Positions 1 through 47,290 of a DNA stretch of 64,000 bases are shown piece after piece (position 1 is the first letter of the stretch; the number at the start of each line of letters is the position of its first letter). A program made the position numbers and the translations under genes. The stretch lies in NCBI GenBank assembly GCA_023053685.1, contig JALIGW010000040.1, positions 1,324,781 through 1,388,780 of the forward strand, written 5' to 3'. The stretch comes from Diadophis punctatus similis (taxonomy: Eukaryota > Chordata > Lepidosauria > Squamata > Dipsadidae). The notes below the pieces were generated by a model that made no database searches, had not been told where the DNA came from, and saw only the letters and a program-made list of their open reading frames with translations.

Positions 1-149
1 TCCCTGTTCAAAGTCCATCTGATACTAGCCCAGAGCAGAGGTTGGCTGTGGAATTAAAGTCCTTGAAGCATTATGTTGAGAACTATGATTGTGAGGAAGA
101 ATTAGTCTGTTCTGTAGCATTTACATGCTCAGTTGGTGAGTTTCTCTTG
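1..149. other. No feature recognised
   Basis: Unique-looking AT-rich sequence; I see no coding exon or repeat signature. Confidence 0.4.
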
Positions 150-284
150 CAGAGGTCTCCAACCTTGGCAACTTTTAGCCTGGTGGACTTCAACTCCCAG
201 AATTCCCCAGCCAGCAAAGCTGGCTGGGGAATTCTGGGAGTTGAAGTCCGCCAGGCTTAAAGTTACCAAGGTTGGAGACCCCTG
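150..284. repeat. Fold-back MITE (near-perfect hairpin)
   Basis: Two arms reading GGTCTCCAACCTTGGCAAC and its complement enclose a TGGACTTCAACTCCCAGAAT core, forming a long hairpin. This is one of about twenty copies in the window. Confidence 0.85.
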
Positions 285-1765
<1,481 letters not shown>

Positions 1766-2504
1766 GCTTTGCTGGAGTGATGCTGTACTATTCAGTTCTA
1801 CTAAAATAAAAATGATAGCGTTTCAGCTAATAGTTCTCAGAAATTATCATTGATTTTCTAACATTGGGTAGATAATAATTGTTGCAATGGACAGGGTTTG
1901 TATGTTGTGCAAATCCATGATGTTGTTTATCTGGTTTTGGCTTAATATGATGCATGAACACAGCCAATTGTGTGGTGTGTGTGTGTTTTCAACAATCCAA
2001 TTTCATTTGAGGCAATTAAACTGAAATTTTAGTCACTGCCATGTTTAAAAAACAAAGGAAGCCATCCATGACTGGATATGTACATTGCACTCAGCCAAAA
2101 TATGATCTGATTATTGTTGGTTCAGTACATTTGAATTCAGCTGTCGTGGGTTGCAAAAAATAAAGATGGGATATCATAATCAAGTATGGCACCACACAGT
2201 GTTGCATTCTAAAGCATGCTCTGCTGAACAGTCCTTAATTGTCTGGGTTCACAAATTGCTACAAGGCAAAGAATTCAAAAGAGTGCAGCCAACAACAGCT
2301 TTTCTTCGGCATTTTGTAGTTTCCTTCAAATGAGCAAGACCAAAAACAGTGGTCTTTCTTTTTGAAATTATTTTGGGTGCCTTAAGTCTTGCATGAACCT
2401 CCAGACATTGTGCAACTAAGCCAGAAATTGTAGTTTACAAATCAAATTGTCTCTGTATACAGAATACACGAAGTCAAGCCAGACAAGACATTACGGCATA
2501 AACC

Positions 2505-2604
2505 GGGTGGGCCCTGTGGACTTCAACTCCCAGCATGGCTGGGGCTCAGGAATTCTGGGGGTTGAAGTCCAACGGTCATAAAGGGGCCATGGTTCCCCAC
2601 CCCA
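2505..2604. repeat. Fold-back MITE, diverged
   Basis: Arms GGGTGGGCCCTGTGGACTTC and the complement ending GGTTCCCCACCCC flank a short core; same family as 150-284. Confidence 0.75.
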
Positions 2605-2617
2605 ACGTAAGATAATA

Positions 2618-2968
2618 CAGATAGTCCTCGACTTACGACCACAACTCGGCCCAAAATTTATGTTGCTAATGAGAAATTTGTTAAATGAGTTTTGCTCCAT
2701 TTTATGACCTTTGTTGCCAGAGTTGTTAAGTGAATCTGGCTTCCCCATTGACTTTGCTTGTCAAAAGGTTGCAAAAAGGGATCACATGACTCCAGGACAC
2801 TGCAACCGTCATAAATATGAGCCAGTTGCCAAGTGGTCCGAATGTCAATCACATGACCATGGGGATGCTGCAATGGTCATAAGTGTAAAAAATGGTCGTA
2901 AGTCACTTTTTTCAGTGCCGTTGTAACTTTGAACGGTCACTAAGCGAATTGTAAGTCGAGGTGTATGT
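2618..2968. repeat. TA-flanked MITE, family A (AGTCCTCGACTTACGACC ends)
   Basis: The left end cagatagtcctcgacttacg and the right end ttgtaagtcgagg are inverted copies. The TA flanks suggest a Tc1/mariner-type non-autonomous element. The full copy is about 350 bp. Confidence 0.8.
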
Positions 2969-3238
2969 CAACTCACTCTCCGTGTGGTTGGTGGGGTCAT
3001 TCTACATTTTGCATAGTTAGATTTCTCCCAAAATGTTCCATTGCACCACCAAAGTTTGCTGTGAATCATTGAGGAGCTGATTTACTCTCCCTGATCCCTC
3101 CCTTTGATTATGACATACCTTATCTTCCATTTACCGAAGATTACGAGCAAATTGCTTTGGTTCTGGAAAATGTATCCTAGTTTTCCATTCCAGTTTCCTG
3201 CATGAGGATAGAAACTCCGAAGTTGTGTAATCCGCTTT

Positions 3239-3969
3239 CCATATTTTTCGGAGTATAACACGCACCTAGATTTTAGAGGAGAAAGTATTTTGAAAGTATT
3301 CTGAACCAGATGGTGTAGTAATATATTATTTAATAAAATACCAGCATAGCAGAATACTTTTTACAACCATATACACTTTTTACAACCATGTACACTTTTT
3401 ACAAACTTCAAATTTGGCAGCTTTAAGTCATGCTAGCTCAGGAATGGGAGTTGAAGTCCACAAGTCTTAAACTTGCCAAGTTTGAAGACCCTTGCACCCC
3501 TAACCCAGGGGTCTTCAAACTTGATAGCTTTAAGACTAGTGGACTTCAACTCCCAGAATTCCTCCTCCAGTCATGCTAGATGGGGTAATTAGAAGGCAAA
3601 AACACCCCCGTTTTGCAAAAAAGGGCCTGTTTTTTGCCTGGTTTTTTTGCAAAAACGAGGCATGCAGATGGTTTGGGAAGCCTGCAGAGCAGTCCTAGGG
3701 GTGGGGGAAGACAAAAACACACCCTGTTTTTGCCAAAAATGGCCTGTTTTTCAGGCTTTTTTCATGCGTTTTCAGGCAAAAACGCATGCAGAGGGTTTGG
3801 GAAGCCTGCAGAGCACTCCTAGGGGGTGGGGAAAGGCAAAAACACCTCCGTTTTTGCGAAAAATGGCCCGGGAGGCCAAAAATGGCTGTATTCGGTGTAT
3901 AAGATGCACCAACATTTCCACCCTCTTTTGGGGGGCAAAAAGGTGCATCTTATACTCCAAAAATATGGT
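3239..3969. repeat. TA-flanked MITE, family B (CCGTATTTTTCGGAGTATAAGAC ends) with nested insert
   Basis: Inverted ends catatttttcggagtataac and gcatcttatactccaaaaat bound the element. The interior has a diverged fold-back MITE (3432-3590) and repeated GC-rich units containing ttttgcaaaaacg. Confidence 0.8.
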
Positions 3970-4760
3970 AGTTGGAGAAAAAAAATCCCCTTTCCTAACA
4001 GCAGATATCCATCAATTCTGTAAATAGTCCATACTAGTAGCTGGATACCCGTGCTTCACTATGAAACTGAACTCCTTAGCATGGAGTAGAATGTCTAAAC
4101 TCCCAGCCCACAGGCCGGATGAGTCATGCGCTGGCCACGCCCACTGGCAGTTGGAACAGAGTTCTTTTCAGGTGGGGAGGGGGTGTAGAACGTCTAACTC
4201 CTTAGCATCAGAGCGTCTTAATAATAATATAAGAAATAAGTAATAATCTGATGGTCATTTCGAAAAATCCTTTCTTAGCAAGCACCTAGAAGCCAAGAGG
4301 AAGATACGTGGCAAATTTCAAGTTTGTAGGCTTTACGGTTCTGGAGATTTCATGATTACGGCGTGAGTGGTTTTCGCTTTTATATATAGAGATTCTCACA
4401 TGCTCTCTCCAGAACGGGCAAAGTTTAATGGGAAAGCTTGGGAACAAGTGGCAGCTTAAAGCTTAGTGAAGAGGAACTTTTTCTGAATTCATGAGCAAGC
4501 CTAGGATCAATGCTTTTTCTGCAAAGAGGAAGTTAAAGGAGTTTTCTGTTATGGGAATGAGGAAGCGTCCTTCCTCTTTGAGGCGTATGCGGTGACTTGG
4601 AAGCAAAGTGTTGCTTCAGGCAACTCTTGTTTCCTTATTGGGTGGATATGCATAACGCACTAAACTAGACTGAAGCGGGATTGAGTAGCTTGCAGCTCAG
4701 TACTGTAGCCAGCCGTTTGTCTTGATATGCTGTGTTAAGCTAACCTCACACTGAGCTACC

Positions 4761-4992
4761 TAGGTAGTCTTCAACTTACAACCACAATTGAGCCCAACTT
4801 TTCGGCTGCTTTAAGCAAGACATTTCTTTTTGAAAGCCAGGCAATTGTTGCGTCGCATTTTATGACCTTCTCCCATGGTGGTTAAGTGAATCCCTGCAGT
4901 GAAGTGAATCATGAGACTGTTAAGCTGGCTGGGGAATTCTGGGAGTTGAAGTCCTCCAGGCTTAAAGTTGCCAAGGTTGGAGACCCCTGAGC
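4761..4992. repeat. Family A MITE fragment plus half of a fold-back MITE
   Basis: 4761-4920 matches the left half of family A. 4922-4992 is one arm of the fold-back family ending GGTTGGAGACCCCTG. Confidence 0.7.
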
Positions 4993-5960
4993 TAAAAAAA
5001 CAAGGCTGTTCTTTTTAAGGAACCTTCATTAAGAGAAATCAAATCTTGCAGCAATTAAGAATGTTAAAAGTCAAAGGAAGGAATGTAAAGTTAGATTGTC
5101 TGATCAAGGTTAAAGCAGAGCATGTTTTCCTGGCAGTTTCTGCTGACATCAGGCCTGAAACGATTATGTTTTATGGATTTGTTTCTAGATAAGAGATTGG
5201 ATGGGAGATGAAGCGCTAAATGTTTTGCAGCCTTAGAGAGCGTGAAGAGTCATTGCATCTGTTTATATTTATGGGGAAGGTTGAAAGTCACGTCTTGCTT
5301 GTTTCCTTTCTTACTTCTCCATCGCTTTCCTTGCGCGTTTTACTTTTTATTCTTTTTCTTTGAGTTGTATTGAATGTTATTATATTCCAGACTGTTAATA
5401 AAATGATATGCACACATATGTGCATGTGCAGAATTGGACAAATTAACACTAGAACTGAATCAGAAAAAAAACTCAGAATTCTTTGAAACTTGGAACCTCT
5501 TTTATAATTGGCTAGAAAAGAGAAACGGAAAAAAAAGAAACATAGAAATGTTTAGACTGATAGATAATTTATAATGGATAATCTACCAACCAATAGAATA
5601 ATAGATAAATACAATTATTATAAATATATGTATGTACTTATTAATCTATAATTAATTTATAATTAGATAAAGATGAGAAGAGAAATGTTATATATATAGA
5701 TAGATACAGTCGTATAGAAATATATAAATAAAAGGACAAGGTGAAGACGTTTACCGTAAAAGCTTATATGTATATATGTACATGTAAGTACATATAATGT
5801 CGTGTTTAATGTATGTTTGTCTTTTTTAATGTTTATATTTCAAATAAAAATTATTTTTTAAAAAAATGATATGCACACATATGCATATACATGTGGAATC
5901 CATTCGTTAAGAGCAAGGAGGCTCTTAAAGCAAAGGATTCCTTCGAGCCTGAAATTTCCA
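4993..5960. other. AT-rich stretch, nothing recognised
   Basis: From about 5500 to 5870 the sequence is very AT-rich with TATA-type short repeats. No exon is seen. Confidence 0.4.
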
Positions 5961-5964
5961 GCTT

Positions 5965-6625
5965 GTGGTGGGTGTGCCAAGGTACACCCATGTGACACCT
6001 ATACTCCGCCAGCTGCATTGGTTGCCCATCGGTCTCCGGGTGTGGGTGTGCCAAGGTACACCCACGTGACACCTATACTCCGCCAGCTGCATTGGTTGCC
6101 CATCGGTCTCCGGGTCCAATTCAAGGTGTTGATCACCATCTTTAAAGCCCTTCATGGCTTAGGACCAGGTTATCTCCGGGACCGCATTCTGCCTCATACT
6201 TCCCTTCGACCGGTTAGGGCCCACAGAGTTAGCCTCCTCCAGGTCCCGTCGGCCAAGCAATGCCGCCTGGCGGGCCCTAGGGGGAGAGCCTTCTCTATGG
6301 CAGGCCCCGCGCTCTGGAACCAACTTCCCCCAGAGACCCGAACTATCCCCACTCTGCTGGCCTTCCGAAAAGCTGTCAAGACATGGCTTTTCCTGCAGGC
6401 TGGGGGTAGAGCCTAAACCACTCAAGCTCACCCCAAGTATGTATGGTTATTGAATGGGTATTGGATGCTTTTAAATATTGTGTTTTTTAATTTTTATATA
6501 TCTCGTTTTAATGTGTTATTTATAAATTGGTGTCCTGTATTTTTTTTTCTGTTGTACGCCGCCCTGAGTCCTTCGGGAGTTGGGCGGCATATAAGAACAC
6601 CATAATAAATAAATAAATAAATAAA
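5965..6625 (+). mobile_element. LINE 3' end (L2/CR1-clade reverse-transcriptase C-terminus)
   Basis: The translated frame contains VPRYTHVTPILRQLHWLPIG, FKALHGLGPGYLRDRILPHT and FSMAGPALWNQLPPETR, the usual tail of L2-like LINE ORF2. A 3'UTR ending in (AAAT)n follows. About 75 bp at the 5' end (5966-6041) are tandemly duplicated at 6042-6117. Confidence 0.85.
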
Positions 6626-7390
6626 TTCTCTAATGGATCTGAGAAGGAAGCTGAAATAGCTCAGGCCCCAAAAGTACTTCTTCCAATCTGCAGCCTGCCA
6701 GAAAGTAATTTATGTTAATCAAATGACATTTAATCATTTGTCCTAGTATGACCCAACCATGGAGCTGCCCCCAATCTCGCTACTTGAAGGCCATGTACCG
6801 CCTTCCACCCACACATAATTGACTCTCCAGAGCTGCCCAAAGTTCAGATACTCCCCATGGATGAAAGGTCTGATTGAAAGCCATTTAGGATCAGCGTTTG
6901 TGTGATTGTGGAGGCGAGTACTTGTGTGGGATAAGAAAGGCAAAACACCCACAACTTTCAGTGACTAAATACAAACTCAGCAACCGGCGATCCCCAGCCA
7001 AGCTAAAACATTAGAATGAATGCAGAAGAGATTGACGGATACCTCTACAAGGACAAGGGGATTTAGAGATTAAAATGTTCCAATTACTTCCACCTGTTTA
7101 ATTTTTATTGTATATCCAAGAGAAAGGCTGCACCAACCTCGCATGTAGAACATCGGCTGGGTTCACCCCCATGTTTATTATCTCTGTATAATTGCTGAGC
7201 GGTGAATATTGTATTTCTGCTCTGGGCTCGGTTTCAGTGGAGAGGGTTTCTTTGTTTTTTGTCAGTATTCTGTAAATAAGCTTCCTTTCAGTATTTGGCT
7301 CTCAGGTTGTTCTAAAAAGGCCCTGAAAGGAAATAGGATTCGGTACGAGCTGCCTTAGCTTCCTCCTAACGCCATGGTCAAATTTAGCAG
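6626..7390. other. Intron upstream of CAP1 coding exon 1, nothing recognised
   Basis: Unique-looking sequence without clear repeats or exons. Confidence 0.4.
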
Positions 7391-7400
7391 GTGCTGAAAG

Positions 7401-25068
<17,668 letters not shown>

Positions 25069-26340
25069 GATGGCCTGGTGCTTCACGACCTCCCCTTCCT
25101 CTACCATCACTGTGGGACAAAAAAAAAACGCGTTCTGGAGGCCGGCTTTTAGATTCCTTGTCCCATTATTTTTTTCCCAACTCTCAGTCTGCTTCTGTCT
25201 TCTGAAAGTCCTGCGTCCTTCCCCTCACTGAAAATACCTCAGGCTGGGATTCGGGTGGCAGGTTCATTCCATTCTCTCCCTTGACTGGCAGGAAGGTGTG
25301 GCATTCACTCCCCCCTCCCCCTCCCTTGGTCAGGCAACACCCGTCTTGTCCGATTGATGTACGTGTCAAGCAGGCAGGCACCAAGGAGTGTCACTTAAAT
25401 GAGGAACGTTGGGGGAGGGGGGTAAAGTTTCTATCAGGATGTGGTACCTCACACCATCACCCCTTTATAGATGTATGAAGTATGCTTGACAGGCGTAAAT
25501 TGGGGGAATCCAAGGGAATTATTTCTGTTCAACTAATCTCACCAAGAGATGCTGAAAATAGCTTTGCTGGACCAAAGGCTGAAAATGGGATGTGTAACAT
25601 TCCTTCTCCCCTATTTTCCCCCCTTCCTGTGTTGTAAATTCTGTGTTGTGCCATTATGCGGGGGAAGGGGGAAACTGCCCCCTGGTACAGGTGCCACAAG
25701 AGCGGAACAAGTTCTCCTTCCTGGGCACCTGTCCAGCAGTTCGAAAGCTGCCCCTCGACCCCTTCCATTCAAGCTCTCCTACAAAAGGGAAAATTGTACC
25801 CAAGAGGCCTCTTTTGAACAACTGAACACTTCATTTTTTTTCCAGGACAGTTTTTCCCAGAATCTGTATCAGGTTCCCCCCCCCCCCCAGAGCAGAATTA
25901 ACATTCCATTCCAACAGAAGTATTTAATCGTTTGTAAGCACAATTCCATGGTGTTTTGGTTCTATTGCTCACTGGCATTTATTAGCCCCATGGCATTTGG
26001 GCAACCCCCTCTTTAGCTAGCTAGCTCTCCCTCTCTCCCTGCTGCTTCTCTGCAGAGTTTCTTGTCACACAGCACTCTGGTGATTGTGCCCAGGTTGAAG
26101 GCATGGTATTGTAATGACCCACCACGGGGAGCTGCCTGTCTTAACTATAGTAATGCAGATAGTCTCGTTGCCACGTTTTGAGTTTTCCACTTGAAAATTT
26201 AACAGAAGATATGCAACTCTTATTTTGAAACTGTCCTGTGACTCTTACTTCTCTTTTGAGGCTTGTGGAATATAAAAAAAATCTTTCTTATGTACTTAAA
26301 ATTATACTGAAGATAGAATAAAGTTAATGCCAAGTTGCTC
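25069..26340 (+). other. CAP1: CAP1 3'UTR with polyadenylation signal
   Basis: No coding sequence or interspersed repeat is recognised between the CAP1 stop and AATAAA at 26317-26322. This makes a 3'UTR of about 1.27 kb, ending near 26340. The exact cleavage site is inferred. Confidence 0.7.
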
Positions 26341-26551
26341 ATAAAGTGATATCTTTACTAAGCTTGCCACAAGTGTCTTTAGAGCTGGTCGCTCATGTTC
26401 CATTGTTGGTTTTCTATAATTCTCGCCAGAATGCTTGTTATCTCCTGCTTAAATAATTATTTAAGCAGAATTATAATCTGTGCCTTGGAAGGCTTTTAAA
26501 ATACACTGCCTGGATGAGTCTGTAGCTTACTAAGGGTCGGTTCAGCCCAAT

Positions 26552-26612
26552 ACTGGCTGGGGAATTCTGGGAGTTGAAATCCAGATATCTTCAAGGTTGA
26601 GAAGCACTGGGT
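26552..26612. repeat. Half fold-back MITE
   Basis: ggctggggaattctgggagt tgaaatcc arm only; lies between the CAP1 and PPT1 3' ends. Confidence 0.65.
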
Positions 26613-26768
26613 TAGGCTCCCAACACACTAAGCCACACTTAGCTTATGCTGTAATGCTCTGTGGAATTACAGAAAGTACCATTGTCAAGTATAAGTACCT
26701 AGAGATGATGTGTCGGTAAGTCACTCTAGCCCTGAAGTTACCACCAATGCGATTTAAATTAAAACTGG

Positions 26769-27684
26769 TTTATTAGACTGCGTCAAGTTGCAAAATACTC
26801 ATCTTGTAAACCAAAGAAAGTGTGAATTAACATGATTTCAACATAGAGCCAAGGTGGCGCAGTGGTTAGTGCAGTACTGCAGGCTACTTCAGCTGACTGC
26901 TAGCTGCAGTTCGGCATTTCAAATCTCACCAGCGCAAGGTTGACTCAGCCTTCTGAAGTGGGTAAAATGAGGACCCAGATTGTTGGGGGCAATATGCTGG
27001 CTCATATACCGCTTTACAGCCCTAAGCGGTTTACAAAGTCTTATTGCTATCATATTTTAAATCATCTGCCCCATTTTGGGAAATCTAATCAATGGCTTTT
27101 CTATCAGAATTCCTTACAGCATTGACAGCGATGCCTTCCACCCACCAAAGCTCACAATTTTCAGAGAAAAATCTCATCTGCCGAAAGACCTCGCCCCTCC
27201 ATGCCTCATTCAGACGGCAGCCCTATTTAGACCTATTCAATATCTCCATTCAGAGCGATTACACAATGGCATTTAACAGTGCTTTTGAATTTCTTTAGAC
27301 TGACACTTCCAACAAAATCACACAAGTGGTTCTTCTGTCAAATGTGACTTGTATCACACGCCACCTGAAGTGGGAATTTACACCGTGTGAATGGTAATCA
27401 TTTACACCCTCCCCAATCAATGGTGACCGGCTCCATTGTGGCATACAAATACCATATTATCAGGTGACGGCTGATTGACATCTGCAGCAGGCAGGCCCTG
27501 GAGACAAGGCCAGGTTGGGTTTTGAAAAAGTTTAAATACTTGCAGTTGAACGTGACTAAACTCTTAATCCTGAAACAGAACAGTAGCCTAGCTAGCAGAT
27601 TAGTAGAAAGAACCTGTCTTTCAAGATAGCTCTCTACGGGACGTATCCCACCTTGCCATGAAAATCACCTCCCGCCACCAAACC
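26769..27684 (-). other. PPT1: Probable PPT1 3'UTR
   Basis: The first AATAAA on the minus strand after the stop is at 26774-26769, about 0.9 kb downstream. Use of it would put a Sauria-type SINE (26845-27056) inside the 3'UTR and leave about 430 bp between the CAP1 and PPT1 ends. A second signal sits at 25983-25978, inside the CAP1 3'UTR, and would make the transcripts overlap. Confidence 0.5.
26845..27056 (+). mobile_element. Sauria-type SINE
   Basis: The head gagccaaggtggcgcagtgg and the body gacccagattgttgggggca are present, with a shortened tail. It lies in the presumed PPT1 3'UTR. Confidence 0.9.
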
Positions 27685-43399
<15,715 letters not shown>

Positions 43400-43711
43400 C
43401 CTCGAAGGATCACGTGATCCACCGCCCGCTGGGCCGTCACGTGACAGCAGCGCCGGCTTGGCCTCGCCTGAGGGTGGGGGACAGAGCCTCGCTTTCCCCC
43501 GAGGAACTCTGGGAGTTGTAGTTTCAAGGCTTTGCCTTGGAAAAAGCTTGGCTTTTTCGTCCATTTCAGAATTCGTTGCATCGTTAATTTCATTTATGAA
43601 GGGATGCGGTTATTATGGCAGGTTGGCTGTGCATTCAGCCAATGATGATGGCAGATGCATTCAGCTATCCTAAACCGTGATTTAACAAGGGTTAAACAAA
43701 GCCAGAATGAA

Positions 43712-43935
43712 AGAGCCGAGGTGGCGCAGTGGTTAAAATGCAGCACTGCAGTTCAGCAGTTCAGCAGTTCAAATCTCACCGGCTCAAGGTTGACTCAGCC
43801 TTCCATCCTTCCGAGGTGGGTAAAATGAGGACCCAGATTGTTGGGGGCAATATGCTGAACTCTGTAAACCGCTTAGAGAGGGCTGTAAAGCACTATGAAG
43901 CGGTATATATGTCTAAGTGCTATTGCTATTGGTTC
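43712..43935 (+). mobile_element. Sauria-type SINE
   Basis: gagccgaggtggcgcagtgg to gtctaagtgctattgctatt is nearly full length, about 310 bp upstream of the PPT1 ATG. Confidence 0.93.
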
Positions 43936-44588
43936 CATTCAGTGTGCTGTCCTGAAATACATGATGATGTACCACAATATATGAAACTCAGACAAATGAG
44001 TAGGATAGAGCTTATGTTTAAAGGAGCTGCCATCCAACTTTGTTGAATCATTGTTGAGATGGGAGGCCATACAAATTGGATCGATGGATCGATCAATCTC
44101 TTCTTCTCTGTGTTAGTCTACAAAGAAAAGAATCAGAAGTATTCAAATTGTAATATTCCAGTGGAAGCATTCCAGGGAAGTTATTCTCAACTTTGGAAGC
44201 ACAGAATTGCAGCTCGTCAATTGCTTGTCTATATTTAGATGTGCACTTCAGGGATTCCCTTCCCTGAATGGAGAACTGCTTTTTGCATGTTTTTCATACT
44301 GAATTGGGCTACCAGATCTCTGCTCAAAACTTTAGACCGTGAAATGACAGCCGAGAATATATATTTTCAAAGACAACTCTTTGCTGCCCTCTAGTGGCCA
44401 TCTGGGCGTGAGCTTAAATAGACTCCGGGGGATGGTAAGCTATACTATTTCCAAGTAAATTCCATGGACGTGTGTATGAAATCATCAGAGTTGAACCAGA
44501 TTCAATGTTCTCCTTTTAGGTCCAATGACACAAATAGTAACACATATAGTTCAAGAATGTCTCCTCAGGAAATTTCAGTGCACCTGGG

Positions 44589-44632
44589 ATTCTCTCTCTT
44601 CTCTCTCTCTCTGTCTCTCTCTCTCTCTCTCT
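44589..44632. repeat. (CT)n microsatellite
   Basis: Short CT run with one GT interruption. Confidence 0.9.
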
Positions 44633-44707
44633 CTGTATCAACATAACTGATATACTACAGAGGTAATGGAATCACTTATACATATTATATACTGTGGGGA
44701 GTGTTGA

Positions 44708-44970
44708 TTCTTTTTTTTAAAATAGTCTTTATTAATTATGTTAAAAAGACAAACAAACATAAAAACATGTATAAACATATGTATATATAAATAAAGTATC
44801 AAATATCTTTGAGTATAGAAAACATTGAACACACTTGTCAACCATCTCGTCGACACTATCCTTTTACAGCCTAGTGATACAAAAACATGTTTATTCTATA
44901 TAGTTATTATTTACATCATTATCTTTCTTATATCTTCCAATATTTTCCTTATTCTTTTCTCTTCTCGGGG
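44708..44970 (-). mobile_element. Possible L1-like 3' tail
   Basis: AT-rich sequence starting ctttttttttaaaatagtct ttattaatta on plus resembles the reverse of an L1 poly(A) tail and 3'UTR. No coding support. Confidence 0.35.
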
Positions 44971-45164
44971 AGTGTTGATTCATTTAACAACTGCATCGTT
45001 TAGTGATGGAAGTTTCAGTCCAATTGTGTCAAGTTAAGTTGAGAACTACCTGTATGTACTGAATGCCAGCATTGGGCAAATGAAGGCCATATGGAAACCT
45101 CCGTCATTTTCCATTCCTGCTTAGCCTAACAGACAACACACTTTCCTTCTTCCTAGTTGTGTAC

Positions 45165-46001
45165 CCCCAATCTTATAAACATCCTGCAGAGGCAGACAGA
45201 GGGGTTTGCTAACAGGGTGGGAAGGAGGGATGATAGAGCCCAGAGCTTCCAGCAAGGTGGTCCCAGAAGCAGTGCCCCTTTTCCTGGTAATGCTCCAGCT
45301 CTTGAACCAAGCCATCTGCAAAAAGAAACAGAAAACTGGTTGCAGGGATGTGAATACCCAGACAATATCCCAGAGAAGTCTGACACTACACTGTTATGCA
45401 ATTTTGCTGCCAAATGTAAGCCAGACCCTTCCAAGATTTCAGGGGGTGAACTAAGTACCTTGCTTGCTCTTACATTAGTTAACTTCCAATTTGGTTATAG
45501 ATGTTATTAGAACACAGTGTTTTTCAAAATTGTCAACTTTGAGATGAGTGGACTTCAACTCCCAGAATTCCCCCAGCCAGCCATGCTGGCTAGGGAATTC
45601 TGGGAGTTGAAGCCCACCCATCTTAAAAGTTGACAATTTTGAAAAACACTCCTTTAACACAAGGAAACAATATTTTAAACACCAGAAACACTACTTAAGG
45701 CTGGGGAGTGAGAGGAACAAGGAGTCCATAAACTACTCATGTTGCTGCTGGGCTCCAACATGTTGTCCGCATGCCAGCCAGAGATGGGTAAGAATGCAAC
45801 AGTGGCCGGATTGTAGCCAATCTTCTTGATGTAGGTGCTCACTTCCTTGATGATTTCCTGAGAGCGGGCATTGCCCTGATAGCGGAACTCTGTGGAATCC
45901 ATCTTGTTTACTCCAATGATTAGTTGTTTCACCCCTAAGGTGTAGGGCAAGAGGGCATGTTCTCGCATTTGCCCATTCTTGGAGATGCCCGCTTCAAGTT
46001 A
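45165..46001 (-). pseudogene. Unprocessed EEF1A fragment (two exons, retained intron)
   Basis: Two blocks on the minus strand encode parts of elongation factor 1-alpha. Block 1 (about 46001-45741) reads [34 protein letters not shown] and NMLEPSSN. Block 2 (45315-45165, 151 bp) starts [12 protein letters not shown] and ends [11 protein letters not shown]. Between them is a 425-bp intron with a good acceptor (ctttttgcag) and an inserted fold-back MITE. Block 2 ends at a usable GT donor. The donor after block 1 reads ATGAGT instead of GTGAGT. Upstream homology stops at 46001 with TAA and a hAT-like insertion; exons before and after are not seen. So this is a decayed genomic copy, not a retrocopy. 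Confidence 0.8.
45512..45655. repeat. Fold-back MITE inside the EEF1A relic intron
   Basis: Arms cagtgtttttcaaaattgtc and complement flank the standard ctcccagaattccc core. Confidence 0.88.
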
Positions 46002-46002
46002 A

Positions 46003-46316
46003 CCTACACCAGGTGTGGGTTCCTCCCAGTTCGGACCGGTTCACCTGAACCGGTAGCGACCCGGTTCGGTCAGTGCAGGTCCATGGGCGCCGCCATCTTT
46101 TTTTATTTTTATTTTTATTTTGAATTTTTTGAATTATTTTTTTCCTTCTGAGCATGCGCAGAAGCTGAGTTTCCGGCACTGTGCATGCAGTCGCCATCTT
46201 GTTTTTGGCTTTTTTTAAAAAAAAATCAGATTTTTCGGCACTGCGCGCACCCACGAGGTGTGCCCACGTGGCGTGGGAGGAAGCGAACCGGCAGCAAGAT
46301 AAGTTGGAACCCACCC
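46003..46316. repeat. hAT-type element at the EEF1A breakpoint
   Basis: Inverted ends ggtgtgggttcctcccagtt and gttggaacccaccccg. The core includes gagcatgcgcagaagc. It borders the point where EEF1A homology stops. Confidence 0.65.
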
Positions 46317-46509
46317 CGACCAATACCAATAGCCACAATCAGAATAGCACAATCAGCCTAGATAGTGTAGAAAGTTAGCACCCACCCCTCTCCTGGAAGA
46401 ATGAAATATTCTGGGAAATATTAAAAAGGCAGACTATGGATGTGAAAAGGAGAAACATGTTTTTAAAGACAAGGAGCAGCTCCCTACAGCTCCCTACCCC
46501 CAGCAAATA

Positions 46510-47290
46510 TTTGGTGCCCATTGACCAGGACTGGGCCAGCCTATCTACAAGACAATTAGACCTTCAGCTCCAGGGTGATGGGATTAAGACATGACCCTCC
46601 AGGACATAATAGGATTATCTATCCGCAGAGCTCACCACATGGCACCACCAAGCCCCTTCATTGCATCAACCTGCAAGCCAGTGGTGAAATCCAATTATTT
46701 TTACTACCAGTTCTGTGGGCGTGGCTTGGTGAGCATGGTGTGGCTTGGTGGGTGTGGCTTGGTGGGCATGGCAGGGGAAGGATATTGCAAAATCGCCATT
46801 CCCACCTTACTCCAGGAGAAGGATATTGCAAAATTGCCATTCCCATCCCACTCTGGGGCCAGCCAGAGGTGGTATTTGCCGGTTCTCTGAACTACTCAGA
46901 ATTTCTGCTACCGGTTCTCCGAACTACTCAAAATTTCCGCTACCGGTTCTCCAGAACCTGTCAGAACCTGCTGGATTTCACCCCTGCCACAAGCGCCAAC
47001 CAAACTTGGGAGCTCAGACAACCTCAGCTATAACCCCTGCATAGCTCCCTGGGAGTCTGACAACCAATAGAATACATTTCTTGCACAGGAACAGGAAGCT
47101 CAAGGGCAAGGCCCAAGAGAGGGTATAAATACCCCCTTCTCACTCCTCCATGTGTTCAGCTGCCCAGGACCTCAAACCCATGTGGTCCTGTTCCTCAATA
47201 AACCATCTTTCCAATCAGCCTCCATGATTCCAGTGTCTTTCTCCCCACTTGGAACTGAACCAGATGGATATTTCTTCCAACAAGAGAAAC
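46510..47290 (+). mobile_element. LTR-like sequence with nested element
   Basis: A TATA-like ggtataaatacc (about 47120) and AATAAA (about 47199) precede an end reading gaaccagatggatatttcttccaaca. A hAT-type insert with gtggtgaaatccaa/ggatttcacccctg ends is at 46682-46986. An inverted relative lies at 49865-50210. Confidence 0.5.

Noticed and set aside
26845..26900. tRNA-like box A/B sequences at SINE heads
   Set aside because: They are SINE promoters with SINE bodies attached; no cloverleaf tRNA gene is supported.
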